Shown here piece after piece: positions 22,471-35,312 of a DNA stretch of 64,000 nucleotides. Origin of the DNA: Castor canadensis. Taxonomy: Eukaryota > Chordata > Mammalia > Rodentia > Castoridae. Location of the stretch: positions 158,159,583-158,223,582 of the forward strand of contig NC_133390.1 of assembly GCF_047511655.1 (NCBI RefSeq), in the 5' to 3' direction. Each line of letters begins with the position of its first letter. Position 1 is the first letter of the stretch. The notes under the pieces were generated by a model. That model worked only from the letters and a program-made list of their open reading frames with translations. It had not been told where the DNA came from and searched no databases. A program made the translations under genes and the position numbers.

Positions 22471-22692
22471 TGCCTGGCACCAGTGTCTCATGTCTGTAAT
22501 CCTAGCTACTCAGGAGGCTGAGATCAGGAGGATCCTGGTTTGAAGCCAGCCTGGGCAAATAGTTCACGAGACCCTATCTCAAAAAAACCCTTCACAAAAA
22601 AAGACTGGCAGAGTAGCTCACGTGTAAGAGCGCCTGCCTAGCTAGTGTCAGGCCCTTAGTTCAAACCCCACTTCCACCAAAAAAAAAGAAAA
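22471..22692 (+). mobile_element. B1-ID composite SINE
   Basis: Full composite: B1 half 22471-22585, linker, ID half 22604-22680, A-tail. Confidence 0.9.
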
Positions 22693-23291
22693 TACTTTTA
22701 TGAGGAAGCCATATTTATTTGTTTTGTTTTTTGTTTTCTCTTTCTCTTCCTTGACCCAGTATATTGCAAACTTGCTCTGGTGAGTAGATTAGAAAAGAGG
22801 CCTATGGAGCAGGCTCTCACTTCTGAGGCTCTGAGGCACCAGCCCCTCCTGATAGCAAAGGGCTGCAAGGGCTGCCTGGAATGTTCTTTCCATTTATGAG
22901 CTGGCCTGAGTCCTACAGCAAAAGTTTCTGCCCAAAGTTTTCAGCATGAGCACAGATCTTTTCCCACAAAACTGCCTTTTCCTTAAAGCCACTGAAGTGG
23001 GTAGGTTAAAATGGAGGAATTAGGGAGGCAGCAGGGGAGAATTGGGACTCATCCTTTCCTCAGGTGCCTTGGCCTTACTCTGCAGTGCAGAAGACACTGC
23101 TGGTTACTACAGTCCTAGTGTGCTGTACCCTTCCCCAACTTGCCTGTAAACAATCCTGCTCACATATCACTAAGGACAGGAACCCACAGGGTCTAACAGA
23201 AGTGCTAACATTTAAAGTCTACAAGCAGATCCAAATCTAGTTTCCCCCACTGGGTTCTGTAATATACCCATTTAGAAGGAGTCGTTAGTAC

Positions 23292-23380
23292 GATTTTTTT
23301 TTTCAGTACTAGGGTTTAAGGTAGGAGCTTTACCACTTGAGCCATACCCTGGGGCTGGCCTTGAACCATGATCATCCTAC
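23292..23380 (-). mobile_element. Degraded ID/B1 SINE fragment
   Basis: Poly-T, then 'cagtactagggtttaagg', 'taccacttgagcca' and a short B1 remnant 'ctggccttgaaccatgatc'. Confidence 0.7.
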
Positions 23381-23672
23381 AAAGAGTTCATCTAGAACAG
23401 GAGTCCAAACAGAAGTCCAAAGGCGTAGTAGATCCCTTGGGCAAGAGGGCTCCCCACTCATGAGTACAGGGCTGCCAGGATTGGGATAGGCACATCCCCT
23501 TCACTGCAAAGAGCATGTCCCCTGGATGGCCTTCCTTCCTCATATTTTTCAGACAGTGTGATCTTTACTGCAAAGCCAACCATATGGGTTTGATTCCGGT
23601 TCCTGGCTTACTGAGAGCTTTTCATGTCTCCAACAGCAGGAAACCCTCTAGACTCTTTAAACAGCTGCTCTG

Positions 23673-24711
23673 CAATAAAGGAAATGCAAATTAAAACCAT
23701 GCTAAGATTCCACCTCACCCCTGTTAGAATAGCCATCATCAGCAACACCAACAACAACAGGTGTTGGCGAGGATGCGGGGGAAAAAGGAACCCTCTTACA
23801 CTGTTGGTGGGAACGTAGACTAGTACAACCACTCTGGAAAAAAATTTGGAGGCTACTTAAAAAGCTGGACATCGATCTACCATTTGATCCAGCAATACCA
23901 CTCTTGGGGATATACCCAAAAGACTGTTACTCCAGAGGCACCTGCACATCCCTGTTTATTGTGGCACTATTCACAATAGCCAAGTTATGGAAACAGCCAA
24001 GATGCCCCACTACTGACAAATGGATTAAGAAAATGTGGTATCTATACACAATGGAATTTTATGCAGCCATGAAGAAGAACGAAATGTTATCATTCGCTGG
24101 TAAATAGATGGAATTGGAGAACATCATTCTGAGTGAGGTTAGCCTGGCCCAAAAGACCAAAAATCGTATGTTCTCCCTCATATGTAGACATTAGATCAAG
24201 GGCAAACACAACAAGGGGATTGGACTATGAGCACATGATAAAAGCGAGAGCACACAAGTAAGGGGTGAGGATAGGTAAGACACCTAAAAAAACTAGCTAG
24301 CATTTGTTGCCCTTAATGCAGAGAAACTAAAGCAGATACCTTAAAGCAACTGAGGCCAATAGGAAAAGGGGAACAGGTACTAGAGAAAAGGTTAGATCAA
24401 AAAGAATTAACCTAGAAGGTAACACCCACGCACAGGAAATCAATGTGAGTCAATGCCCTGTATAGCTATCCTTATCTCAACCAGCAAAAACCCTTGTTCC
24501 TTCCTATTATTGCTTATACTCTCTCTACAACAAAATTAGAAATAAGGGCAAAATAGTTTCTGCTGGGTATTGGGGGGGAGAGGGAGGGGGCGGAGTGGGT
24601 GGTAAGGGAGGGGGTGGGGGCAGGGGGGAGAAATGAACCAAGCCTTGTATGCACATATGAATAATAAAAGAAAAATGAAAAAACAAAAAATAAATAAATA
24701 AATAAATAAAA
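23673..24711 (+). mobile_element. Young L1, 5'-truncated, with 15-base target duplication
   Basis: Contains the ORF2 C-terminal region ('aggaaatgcaaattaaaacc', 'atggaattttatgcagcc') and a 3' UTR with a G-rich purine tract at 24566-24632. It ends 'gcacatatgaataataaaag' and an A-rich tail. Target duplications taaacagctgctctg lie at 23658-23672 and 24712-24726. The same 3' end recurs at 44932-45635 and 61705-62072, so this is one recently active family. Confidence 0.92.
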
Positions 24712-24814
24712 TAAACAGCTGCTCTGGCATCCAAGGAAGGAGGCCAGCTGGGCATGGGAGCCCAATGGAGGGCAATGTGCAGTGTGGAGAAAGGACAGCA
24801 AGAATGACTGCAGG

Positions 24815-25331
24815 GGCTTTTTATAGGATGGTGCCGAAAGCGAAGAAGGAACCTCCTGCCCCTCCCAAAGCCGAAGCCAAATCAAAGGCTTTGAAAGCCA
24901 AGAAGGCAGTGCTGAAAGGCATCCACAGCCACAAAAAGAAGATATGCTCGTCACCCACCTGCAGGCAGCCCAAGACACTGCGGCTCTGGAGGCAGCCCAA
25001 AAACCTAGGAGAGTGCCCCAAGGAGAAATAAGCTGTACCACTATGCTATCAAGTTCCCTCTGACCACTGAGTCAGCCATGAAGAAGACAGAAGACAACAA
25101 CACACTTGTGTTCATTGTGGATGTCAAGGCCAACCAGATCAAACAGGCTATGAAGAAGCTCTATGTCGTTGATAAGGTCAACACACTGATCAGGCCTGAG
25201 AGAAGAAGGCATATGTTTGACTGGCTCCTGATTATGATGCTTTGGATGCTGCCAACAAAATCTGAACCATTTAAACTGAGTCCAGCTTACTCATTATAAA
25301 TATACATTTTTTTCACCATAAAAAAAAAAAG
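24815..25331 (+). pseudogene. RPL23A: RPL23A processed pseudogene
   Basis: Intronless copy of the ribosomal protein L23a mRNA. ATG is at 24828, and the first frame gives [18 protein letters not shown], then [19 protein letters not shown], against [20 protein letters not shown] in the functional protein (from memory). That frame stops at 25031. The rest, including [20 protein letters not shown]-like sequence from 25070, is in another frame, and the C-terminus is altered. The 3' UTR ('actgagtccagctta') and an A-tail at 25319-25331 are present. RPL23A is a large-subunit component, and its many retrocopies are usually dead. No clear target duplication seen. It lies directly 3' of the L1 at 23673-24711. 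Confidence 0.93.
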
Positions 25332-25779
25332 AGAGAGAACTTTGAGATTCACCGAAGTGAACTTCAGGATCAAGCACCTGTGGGTGTCAGTCCATAGAAT
25401 TGGCTTTTCCCCCTTCACGTTATCCCTGAATTTCTATCTGTGTCTTCCTGTGAAGTGGCCCTTTCCTGAAGATGGGAGAGCAGAACTGAAACCTTCTAGA
25501 AGAGGAAGGGGCACACAAAGCTTCTAATCTCAAAGATGTGGTGCTCCCATCACCAAGATGATCAGACAATCATCAAATAAGCTTCAATGGGATTTGTTAG
25601 AAGAAAATTCTGTGATGTGGGTGGTAAGAAGGTGAAGGTCACTTCCTAGAAGGGATCAAAGCTACTGTTCGGTGAAGGGGGTGAAAGAATGCTGACAGGC
25701 CAAGAAAAACCGTAAAGCAATTCTATTATTTAGTTACATAGTGCTTTATAACTTTCAGTCACTTGTTCTCATCTCAGGG

Positions 25780-26115
25780 CTTATGTCCCTGTTGATCTCT
25801 GCTTGGAATCTTTCTCAACATGTCCCCATGTAGCCAGCTCCTTCAGTCTGTCAGATTTCTAGTGTCTTCTCCTCCAAGAGGACTTGTCTGATCAACCTCT
25901 CTCAAGTTGTTCCCACTCCATGCCCTATCATGTTATCTTATTTCCCTCCAGGAACTCTTCACTATTTGAAATTATCTTGTTTACTTGTGTTGATGTAGTT
26001 CTCTGACCATAATATAAGTTCCTCAAAAGTATCCCATCATTACTGCACCTCCCCACCATGTCTAAAATAGTGCCTGCAGAAGAGCAGGTGCTCGATAAAA
26101 TGTGTCAAATGAGAG
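25780..26115 (+). repeat. L2-like LINE relic
   Basis: The 3' end reads 'agtgcctgcagaagagcagg', 'tgctcgataaaatgtgtc', the typical end of L2. The upstream part is low-similarity. Confidence 0.55.
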
Positions 26116-26439
26116 AATAAATGAGTGGAGGTTTAGGGTTAGGAGAGCTAGCCCGGGAGAGTTAGCCCAAGAAAGCTAGGTAAAATTGGATAGGATACAT
26201 ATGGCTAGAAAGAACTGAAATGATCACAAGAGGAAATTTGAGGCAGTAAACAAAATCTCCTGAGAAGTAGAAATAGAAAGTGAAAATAAAAAGGCAATCA
26301 TCTTTTGTGTGATGTCGTCCAGCTTTCATCATATTGGACCAGTGTTTAAGTACTTCATATGTGCCCAGCACATGAAGTACAAAGAGCTACTGTACAAAGA
26401 TGGAGTCATAGCCTTAAGAGGGAAAGGAGAGGAGAGGAA

Positions 26440-26740
26440 GTAAGCTCACAAGTGGCTCTTTCCTGAGTTTTCAAGCAAATCACTGAGTTTGCCATTCTCT
26501 AAGGAGACACATATAAAGCATAGGGGAGTTTGTGAAATTCAAGAAGGGGAACATGTCAAAGGAAACTATAGAAGAAATGAAATTTGTTGGGCCTTAAAGG
26601 TAAGCAAAAACTTTATCAGGCAGAGGAAGAGAAAGTATTCCAGGCAAGGTGAGAGCATGAGAAAGGCAAAGAGGCATGAAAGTACTTGTTATGCCTGGAG
26701 AACAGCAAAACAGACCAATCGTCTCCCAAGACTGAGCAGA
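26440..26740 (+). repeat. Old interspersed repeat, family uncertain
   Basis: 'agtattccaggcaaggtgag' and 'gaaaggcaaagaggcatgaa' resemble the 3' half of an ancient mammalian repeat. Similar material occurs at 29100-29600 and 41180-41480. Confidence 0.4.
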
Positions 26741-27699
26741 AGGAATGGGTAGACATGAGGCTAGAAATCTGGATGGAATGAAGTAACGTCAGATCAGGAC
26801 AACCCAGATTTTGTCCTGAAATTCTTGGATCCTCAGGTGACCCCTAATGAATGATGGTATCTGAGCAAAAACTGTCTCCATTTATAACAAAAATAAATAA
26901 AGGACTCTTGGCTTAATGTCCAGGGATGTCAATGTACCTCACAGGTGTAGTCTTAACACAGTCCAACTGCGGGACTGGGAGAAGTGCTTGTCCAGAATGC
27001 TGGGCCCCCAGTCTTCATCCAGGGTCAGGATGAGATGCTTGCATCCCACCAGTGATCTCACAGAACCAGGCCAGCTCACTCTCCACATCACATTAACCAC
27101 AAAGGCTCCAAGTAGTTCTACCAGGGGCAGCTACCTACAGTGGGAGTAAGATGAGAAAAGCAAGACATACGTCTTGGGTGCAAAATTTAAGGGGGTACAA
27201 AAAGTCTCAATAATAAAAATAAATTCTATTATAATGAAATATAAAAAACAATTTATGAAAAATAAGTAAGTGAAAGGGGGATTTCTTCTACTAGTGTCTT
27301 ACCCAGCATATTATTCAAGGGTTGGATGGGATCCTGGGATAACTCTCTCATGAGTTCTTCAAACTTCTTCCTGAGATGGGAAAGGCCCAAACTAGATTAG
27401 CAACCAAGAACTGAAGCCTGGGAATGCTAGCCCCACCTCCTCGGTGAATCTGGCATCCTACACAGACAATGGTAGAACCTAAGTTTACTGCTTACTTCCA
27501 ACCTGAAGCACTTCCCAATCCGAGCTGGAAGAGTATCCTCTATCCCCACCTTCAATCAACCTACTTCCTCTTCCTGGAGAGGCCTCATACTTTCAGAACA
27601 AGGCCTAAGATGAGCACAACTCAGTATTTGAGTTGCCTGACTCTTACTTCTGTAATGTCAACTATTTCTGTACTTCCTTAAAGAACGGACCATTTCTAG

Positions 27700-27881
27700 C
27701 CAGACACTGGTGGCACAATGCAGTTCAAGGCCAACCTGGGCAAATAGTTAGAGAGACTCCATTTCCAAACTAACCAGAGAAAAACTGGACTAGAGGTGTA
27801 GCTCAAATGGTAGAGCACCTGCTTTGCAAGTGTGAAGCCCTGAGTTCAAACCCTAGTCCTGTGAAAAGAAAAAAAAAAAAG
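27700..27881 (+). mobile_element. B1-ID composite SINE, internally deleted
   Basis: Short B1 half ('gacactggtggcacaatgc', 'ccaacctgggcaaatag') lacking its centre, then an ID half (27788-27862) and A-tail. Confidence 0.82.
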
Positions 27882-30437
27882 AATGAAAATGGGCCATTCC
27901 TCTTCCTCCACAGTCCTCATTCCAGCAGAATAACCAAGACTTTTTGTTCTAGAGATCAGGCCTTCTTGCATCTCAAAAAGAAAAACGAAAATCAGCAGAC
28001 TTTTTTTTTTTAATCAGCCCAGTTCTTGGAGATGATAGAGTTGTTTTAGTTGAGAGAATTTAGAAGGGCTTTCAGAATTAGAGAAGGATAGAGGACAGAG
28101 AATTTCCTGAGCCTGACTTTGGGTCCTGACAAGGTATATCCAGGTCCTACTCCAACTCTTTCATACACCCCTGGGATCACAGGGTCCCTAAGCAAGGGAG
28201 GTGAGAAAAAGTACTCTGTTTGGGAGTCTCAGCAGAGGCCTCCATGCCTCACCAAAGCCAAGAGAAAGGGTCCTAGAACAGATCATTATGGACTAAGAGC
28301 ACCCAGGTTGACAGGCACTGACTGAAAGCTGTCTTTCCCCAAATACCTAAAAGCTCCCAGAAAAAGCCAAGAGCAGATTTTCCACCCATTGTTAGATGAG
28401 AGCCATGGGTAATTTGGAAAACTAAGGAAATGTGACATTTCTACAAGAGGTATAACTTTGTTCCATACCTGTTAACAGTTTAACACCAGCCTCCACTCTT
28501 TCCTTTAAAGTATTTATATTTTCTGGCTCAAAGAAGCCTCCAGCTTTATTTGTTTAATCCAGCCTCTCAGGAGTTGAAAAGTGGAAGTTTTTCCAGGGTG
28601 TAAGCTTATAGTTCCATATGGTGTTCAGTGAGTGAGCCTCACCCCTGGGCACAGATTCCAGCCCCTCTCTCATCAGTTCAATGATAGAGTGAAAAGGTGG
28701 ACTCAGCCAAGGACTTACCCCTGAGAAGAGAGATGAGGAAGCATGACAGAAGTGGCATGGGATGCCCAGGAATGGGGCTCCCCAAGTTCTGCTGTAAAAC
28801 CAATCCACAAGACTGCACTGCCCCCAGGTGGCCACACAGGAGTCCCACTCTCACTTGGTGTGTGTCTTTTCCACTGTAGCTCTTTGGAGTCTAAGTAGGG
28901 AGACAAGACCAAGTTGGGAGCTGAAATGCTTAAGGAATGTCCTTTTGCAATGTCACTCCGAAGTTGTTGGCATAAACTTGAAACAGATTCAGTTTACTTG
29001 CTAAAATACTCAGGGAATTGAGGCAAGAAAACACTAAGTAATAGCATATTAATAATATGTGCTATATGAAGTAATTTCCAAGTTTTTCCCCACTTGGAAA
29101 AAATTTTAAAGCTAAGACTATTTTTCTGAAAGTTATACATTCAAACAATTATTGGAGGCTTAGTTTATGACATGCACTAAGAAACAGAGTATATAATGAG
29201 GTTATCTTTGTTTGCAGAAAACAGTAGACACATAAGTAATCCTAAGACAACCAACAACAATAATAAGTGATGTCTGTGCACTGGTAGAGGTGTACCTAAA
29301 ATATGCAATCTCCTAATGGGCCAGGGGATGGGATTAGTCTTAAAAGATGAATAAGATTTAGCTACAAAGAGACTGACAGAAGGATACTACATTTCAAACA
29401 GAAAGGCCACTGACAGCAAAGAAATAGAAGGAAACAAGAGTGAGAAGGGGCAACAGGGGTCCAAAGAATCAGAAAAACCAGACAGGGAGAGTCTTACACA
29501 TAATGGGTTAGAGAGCCTGGATCATATCCTGTTGTGATATTGAAGGGCTTTAGCAGGGGAGACATACGGATGGGCTGAATTTTGCAAGTATCTTCTAGCA
29601 GAAGTGTGCAGAGTATATTGATGCAGCACATCTGGAGACAAAGAGACCAGAGAAAATAATAATAACATGAAAATGGTGTAATACAGGCGAAATACAAATG
29701 AGCATCTGGATTAGTAAGTTTGGGGAGAAGAAGGGCCTTGTAGCAAGGGGAGGAGGGAAAAGGAAGAGCCGCTAGAAGGCTCTCCAGTGTCTAGCTTAGG
29801 TGACTGTGTGATTGATGGTAACCCTGATGAGATATAGGATGTCAAAGGACAAGCAAGGATTAGCAGGAAAAGGGGTGAGTTCTGCTTACTCTGAGGTATC
29901 TGTAGGATATACCAAAATGGAGATAGATATCTAGGAATCTGCCCAAAATAAAAGTCTAAAGTTCTGGATAGAGATCTAAGCTAGACATGCAGATTTTGGA
30001 ATTACTAGCATGTGGATAATAATTAAAACCAGGGGAACAGATGAGAATAGAAATAGAGTCAGGACAGTGATCCAAGGACTAAAACCTGGAATGGGCTAGG
30101 AAAGGTTTGATGACATAGTCTTGTATATTTTTCTGGGGCTTTTGGGGTTTATCAACTGCTTCCATATCCATTTTCTTAATTCTCATCTGAGAGTTTCTGT
30201 AAGTCAACTGGTTGTCATTGGGATGATGCCAGGGCTGTAAGAGATCTGATCCATCAGACAGGCAGAAGGTGGGGCTTATGTCCCATGTCACAGAGGATAT
30301 TTATTTCCAGCTATAGTCTTGAAGCCCCAGGGGATCATGACACAGTATGATGCCTAAGAGGACTCAAAACTATTGCATAGACTCCCAGTTAAGACCACAG
30401 CTGGCCTATGACCATGGGTTAGATAGGTTATTGGGAA

Positions 30438-30665
30438 GCCAGACACAGAGTACATGCCTGTCATCCCAGCTATTCAGGAGGTGGATGTGGCTCAGGGCCA
30501 GACCAGGCAAAAGCATAAGACCCTATCTGAAAAACAAACTAAAAGCAAATGAACTGGGGGTGTGGCTAAAATGGTAGAGCACTTACCCAGTCCCAGTGAG
30601 CACAAAGCCCTAAGTTCAATCTCCAGTACTGCAAAAACAAAACAACAAAAACCAAAAAAAAAAAC
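30438..30665 (+). mobile_element. Variant B1-ID composite SINE
   Basis: B1 half with linker 'tgaaaaacaaactaaaagc', then ID half and A-rich tail. The same linker appears in the SINE at 43872-44090, marking a subfamily distinct from the majority type. Confidence 0.8.
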
Positions 30666-30872
30666 CCACACAGGAAAAAAATGAACAAAGGAAGGAAGGA
30701 AAAAATTTAAGGTTCAAGATCTTAAAACCATAATATAATATATATAGGAAAAAGCATGATCCTCACCCACTATCAGTAATTATCACAATCCTGAGTTGTT
30801 TTCAGTCAAAAAGGGCAGGAATAGGCCACAATAACTTTGGTTGGGCTAGAAAGTGGAGGAAAGAAATGTTTT

Positions 30873-31070
30873 CTAGCCAGGCACTGGTGGCTCACGCCTG
30901 TAATCCTAGCTACTAGCAGGCAGAGATCAGGAGGATCGTGGTTTGAAGCCAGCCATGGGAAATAATTCAAGAAACCCTATCTCGAAAAAGCCCATCACAA
31001 AATAAGGCTGGTGGAATGGCTCAAGGAGTAGGCTCTGAGTTCAAACCTTAGCACCTCAAAAAAAAATGTT
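30873..31070 (+). mobile_element. B1-ID composite SINE
   Basis: B1 half intact ('gcactggtggctcacgcctg'). ID half shortened in the middle ('gtggaatggctcaaggagta' runs directly into 'ggctctgagttcaaac'). Confidence 0.88.
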
Positions 31071-32690
31071 TTCCAAACTTCAGTCCTTTGGACAAGCAGC
31101 AGCAGGTGTTCAACCATATCCCTGAACCACCTATATTATTATTTGCTTTATATTTTTCTTTAAGTCAACTAACTCTTCTAAAACTTAAATACATTTGTGT
31201 AAAAAGAAAATTTATAACATGTTAGTGTCATTTGTCATAAACAAAATATTTGTGCAAAATTTAATAAAAATAGCCACCAATTCTAAATATCTACTATTGC
31301 TGGAAGAAAACTTTAAGCATAAGGCCTATTTTTATTTAAAAAGGGTCACTTAAAAGGGCAATGATAAGTTTTGGAGTCTGTTAATGGCATATCAGCTCCA
31401 AATATGACTTTTTTCTAGAAGTAATCCAGGCTGGAAAGTGAACCAAAAAGAGAACTACTTTCTCGTGATCTGATTATTTGATGCTTGTCCATCTGCCACC
31501 TAAAATCGTCTCCTGTCTAGCTTAAGGTCATCGCATGTATTAACAGTGGTACAAGTCTAAACTTTTGGAAACAGAAAGCTCATGAGAACAAATCAGGCCT
31601 GGGGCATGACCGCAGAAACCTAGGCTACTGAGTACTGGAAATAAATTAAAGAAACTAAACTGGACACCAGCCTCACCTCTGTTACAAATTCATGTAGTCC
31701 TTTTTTTCTATACACTGTGAGATTTCTCTTCTTGCATCCCCTTTGGCAATTAGGATAGACTGGCACACATAAAAACCTGGAGACCAGCCTACTGAATAAA
31801 ACAGTATCCAGCCAATAGAAGATTCAGCCTGATGAAGTCTAAGCGAGATATGGAGATGCCATCTACCAGCAGAGTAGAATTAGCCAATTCTGAGGCCTTA
31901 ACTAACTATATAAACAATAGTTCTTTCTCCTCTTTTGAACTAGAGAGCTGACTCTTATAACTACATGTACTCTTGTAATGGTCCCACCCCATTTGTAAGT
32001 GATAAACCAACTCCTAAGTAGCTGTCAGTGATGAGTGAGTGTTGTGCTGAGGTGTCTTACACTAAAAACAAACCATCAGGCAACACTCCTTATCTGCCAT
32101 ATGTAACAGACTGGTATAGTAAGTTTGTATCATTAGAGTACATTTTCTTGATTTTATACAGATAATTTTAGTGATATTCCACAGCTTATTACTACTATAT
32201 AAAAACTAAGATATCCAAATGTCTCAAAGGCAATTTGGGAAGTTTAGGACCCTCCTAAATACCATCAATAGATACTCGACCCCAGGGAAGCCCATCTTAA
32301 TGTGACTGGGTCTGTGGACAGAGAAAAATCACATAAACCTTATATACTTGGCCTAGCCTGGAACTGGGAGTAGCCTTTTCCTCTGAGAATTTTAGAGGCC
32401 AAAGCAAAACACAGGTTAAAGAGAAACTCCTCTCTGAATGGTGAACATCTAAGGAGAAAATTTCAAGGCTTCTGGCCAATGAATCTTTCTCCCCAGAAAA
32501 GTTCAGTGTTATGCCCCAATACTAAAAAGAACTAGCTTTTGACTATTGCTAGAATTATTCATTTATGATCCCCCTCCCTCTTCATGGAGCACTGATCCAT
32601 CAATTTCTAAATGACCAGTTGGTTCCCTTTTGTGCCTCCTCCATCAATGAGTTCATTGCCAAAGAATACTGATTACTCTGAGTTTCTTTC

Positions 32691-32912
32691 TTCTTTTTTT
32701 TTGGTGGGACTGGGGTTTGAACTCAGGGCTTCACACTTGCAAAGCAGACATTATACCACTTGAGCCACACCCCCAGTCCATTTTTGCTCTGGTTATTTTG
32801 GAGATGAGGTTTCGTGAGCTATTTTCCTGAGCTGGCTCAAACCGCAATCCTCTCAATCTCAGCCTCCCAGGAGCTAGGATTACAGATGTGAGCCCCCAGC
32901 ACCCTGCATGAT
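32691..32912 (-). mobile_element. B1-ID composite SINE
   Basis: Poly-T, ID half 32706-32772, B1 half 32785-32910. Confidence 0.88.
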
Positions 32913-33689
32913 TTTCACCTCAAGTTAAAGATAATCGCGAGTTAAATCTGTTGCTGCCAGTGCCACCCCAAATGCCAAAGTCAAGCATAAATGGTTTGGG
33001 AATTGTCTATTGTCTTAGAGAATCCCTGCCAAGCTTTATTAAAAAGAATGAGTTGAACTCGTACTTAAATCAGGCATCATCAGTCACTCATTTTCTCTCC
33101 AACTTTGGAACAGCATTATTACATCAGCAGAGCAGTTAAACTGTCAGATTCCCAAAGTAACTCCCCTTTAGACTTACCTGTGGAAGATACGAGTCGGGAG
33201 GGTGATAAACTGAATCCAGGCTTTAGATCAATGACTTCGGCAGCTATCCCCTCTTTCCTGCTGCTTTTTAATGCTACCCTGGACTGTTAATGACCTCCAG
33301 CTGTGGGGCCACTTGGCCTGGCCACTGGATCCTCAGTGATTTCAGGACCTCTAAATTCTCCTACTCCATGGCCTCTTCTGCTTCAAGGATGCCCACCTTC
33401 TAGGGTGCTGCAACTCAGCAGGGTTTTCCTTGGTGAAAGTTCTTTTGCTTATATTAACTGAGTTGTCACATTTCAAATCAAAACTGAATGGTTGTGACCA
33501 AAGGCATTTGGTGAAACTGAATTTCAGGAAGTGCCTGGTATCTCTGAAGTCCAGCCCTCTTGTGTGGGAACATCCTGTCCATGGCTTTGGAGCAGTTTGG
33601 TGAGTTGAAATGTCCCTTGGGCATAACGGCATTCTGATGGATTCACAATCCAGCAGATTTCTGAACTAGAACTCCATCTACTGCCATTG

Positions 33690-33860
33690 TGCACCTGTGA
33701 ATCATGGCTTTACCGCTTATATGCTACATGACCTCAGAGGAGGCATCGCTTTCCTCGGATATAAAATAAGGGAAATGAGAATCACTTTTCAGTGCTAAAC
33801 TGAGCTGTAAATGAGATACGAGATGTATAGGACATAGATTAGTTGCTCAGTGAAATTTGA
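33690..33860 (+). repeat. MIR
   Basis: 'gctacatgacctcagagg', 'ctcggatataaaataaggg' and 'taaatgagatacgag' follow the MIR consensus order. Confidence 0.7.
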
Positions 33861-34191
33861 TTCCCTTGACCCTACCCTCTACATTTTAAAGGGAATTTAT
33901 TCACCTGACTTACGTATTGCTTAGTAGGCAGGATGAGGCTTGGGTTGAAAAAATATGTTACTTGAAGGGCATATCTAGAAAGGATTGGGGAGTGTATACC
34001 CTAGGTGGCTATCTTCCTCACATTCTAGGTTATAATGGTAAGACCAAGAAACACTTGTCTAAATTCAGCTACACTTCAAAAAGTGCTTACAAGGTTCGTT
34101 TCTGGGACAAGCCTCTTGGTATACATATCTAGGACTCCTCACTAACATAGTCTAGAACCTCAGATATGGCAATGATTTAAATCTTACATTA

Positions 34192-34292
34192 TGGAGAGCT
34201 GGGGGTATAGCTTAGCAATAAGATGCTTGCCTAGCTTGTGCAAGGCCCTGGGTTTGATCTCCAGCACCATCAAAAAACAAACAAACAAAAAC
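34192..34292 (+). mobile_element. ID-like SINE (classical ID form)
   Basis: 'tgggggtatagcttagcaat', 'gatgcttgcctagc', 'ctgggtttgatctccagc', then an (AAAC)n tail. Confidence 0.85.
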
Positions 34293-35169
34293 CCTTTATG
34301 TTATGGAGTGGAATATGTGTGCTAGGCGAAATATATGGCTTTTATATATGACTCTCAAAAACATCACCGCTCATCAAAAGAACATGATATTTCTGGTCCA
34401 TATTAGGGCTGATCATTACTATGGCTCAACTTCTGAAACAAGGAATCTTTCTTTATTCATATTTGTTTTCTTAAGTACTTCCGCTATTACTTTATACTTT
34501 GAAGCTGCTGATTAAATTGGATTGGATTGACTCAATATCCCAGAGCATGAAACTGAAGGAAAAAAATGGAATTTAAAATTGCAGGTGATCAAGAGCCACA
34601 CTGACTAAAAGAATCAAGAAGAAAACAAATCTGAGCAATCTTTTCTATGTGCCAGTCTTTGCTCACATAATTCTTATCTGGGGACTTTCATTTTATGTTA
34701 GGAAGTTGTAATTACTCTTGGGACTACTATCATTGGAATGTGTTGTTAGGGTAACTGGTTAGAAAAAGGGCTAGAATAGATAGTCTTAGTCCTGAAGCCA
34801 TGCCTTGTTAGCAGGAAATAACACTCTTCCCCAAACCTTGTGGGTTGGGTTAAGACAACAGTGTGCCACCAGCCATTCTGTACTGTTACAGGGCTGGGAG
34901 CTTAGTTCAAACCCCCTCTGTGTGGGAAGAAGTCCGTAGGAGAATTTAAGTTTTAAGTCACTGCCTCTATTGTGATTTATCGTTGGCTCTTATGGATAGA
35001 TGTAGCTGTAGTTCATTGGTTAAAAATTCTCCTTTCCTCTAAGGTTTAGTTTCACTACGTTAAGGCTTATTGATATTTTTTTTTTCCCCTTGGCAGCTGA
35101 AATGGAAGTGTTCCAGACTGAAGGAGAAGTAGAGAAAGTGATTTAATCTTAGGTTAATTAAGGCATTTA

Positions 35170-35312
35170 TGAACTGCTCATGGTTCTTTCCTCCTTTAGA
35201 TGTTTAACTCCTGATGCTAGAAGAGGTGCCTTATTCATCTGTGTACCCCCACTGCCAAGGAGGCCCATAGTAGCTGTTTGATAAATGTTTCCTGACTAAT
35301 AAATAAGTAAAA
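35170..35312 (+). repeat. L2-like LINE 3' end
   Basis: 'ttcatctgtgtacccccact', 'ggcccatagtagctgtttg', 'ataaatgtttcctgac': the standard L2 end. It lies in the spacer just inside the right arm. Confidence 0.6.

Noticed and set aside
24828-25274. Functional RPL23A gene
   Set aside because: Intronless, A-tailed, with a stop and a frame change midway: a processed pseudogene.
33900-34135. 71-codon frame with basic, aromatic-rich sequence
   Set aside because: No domain recognised, no flanking splice or promoter signals, and a length expected by chance in AT-rich DNA.
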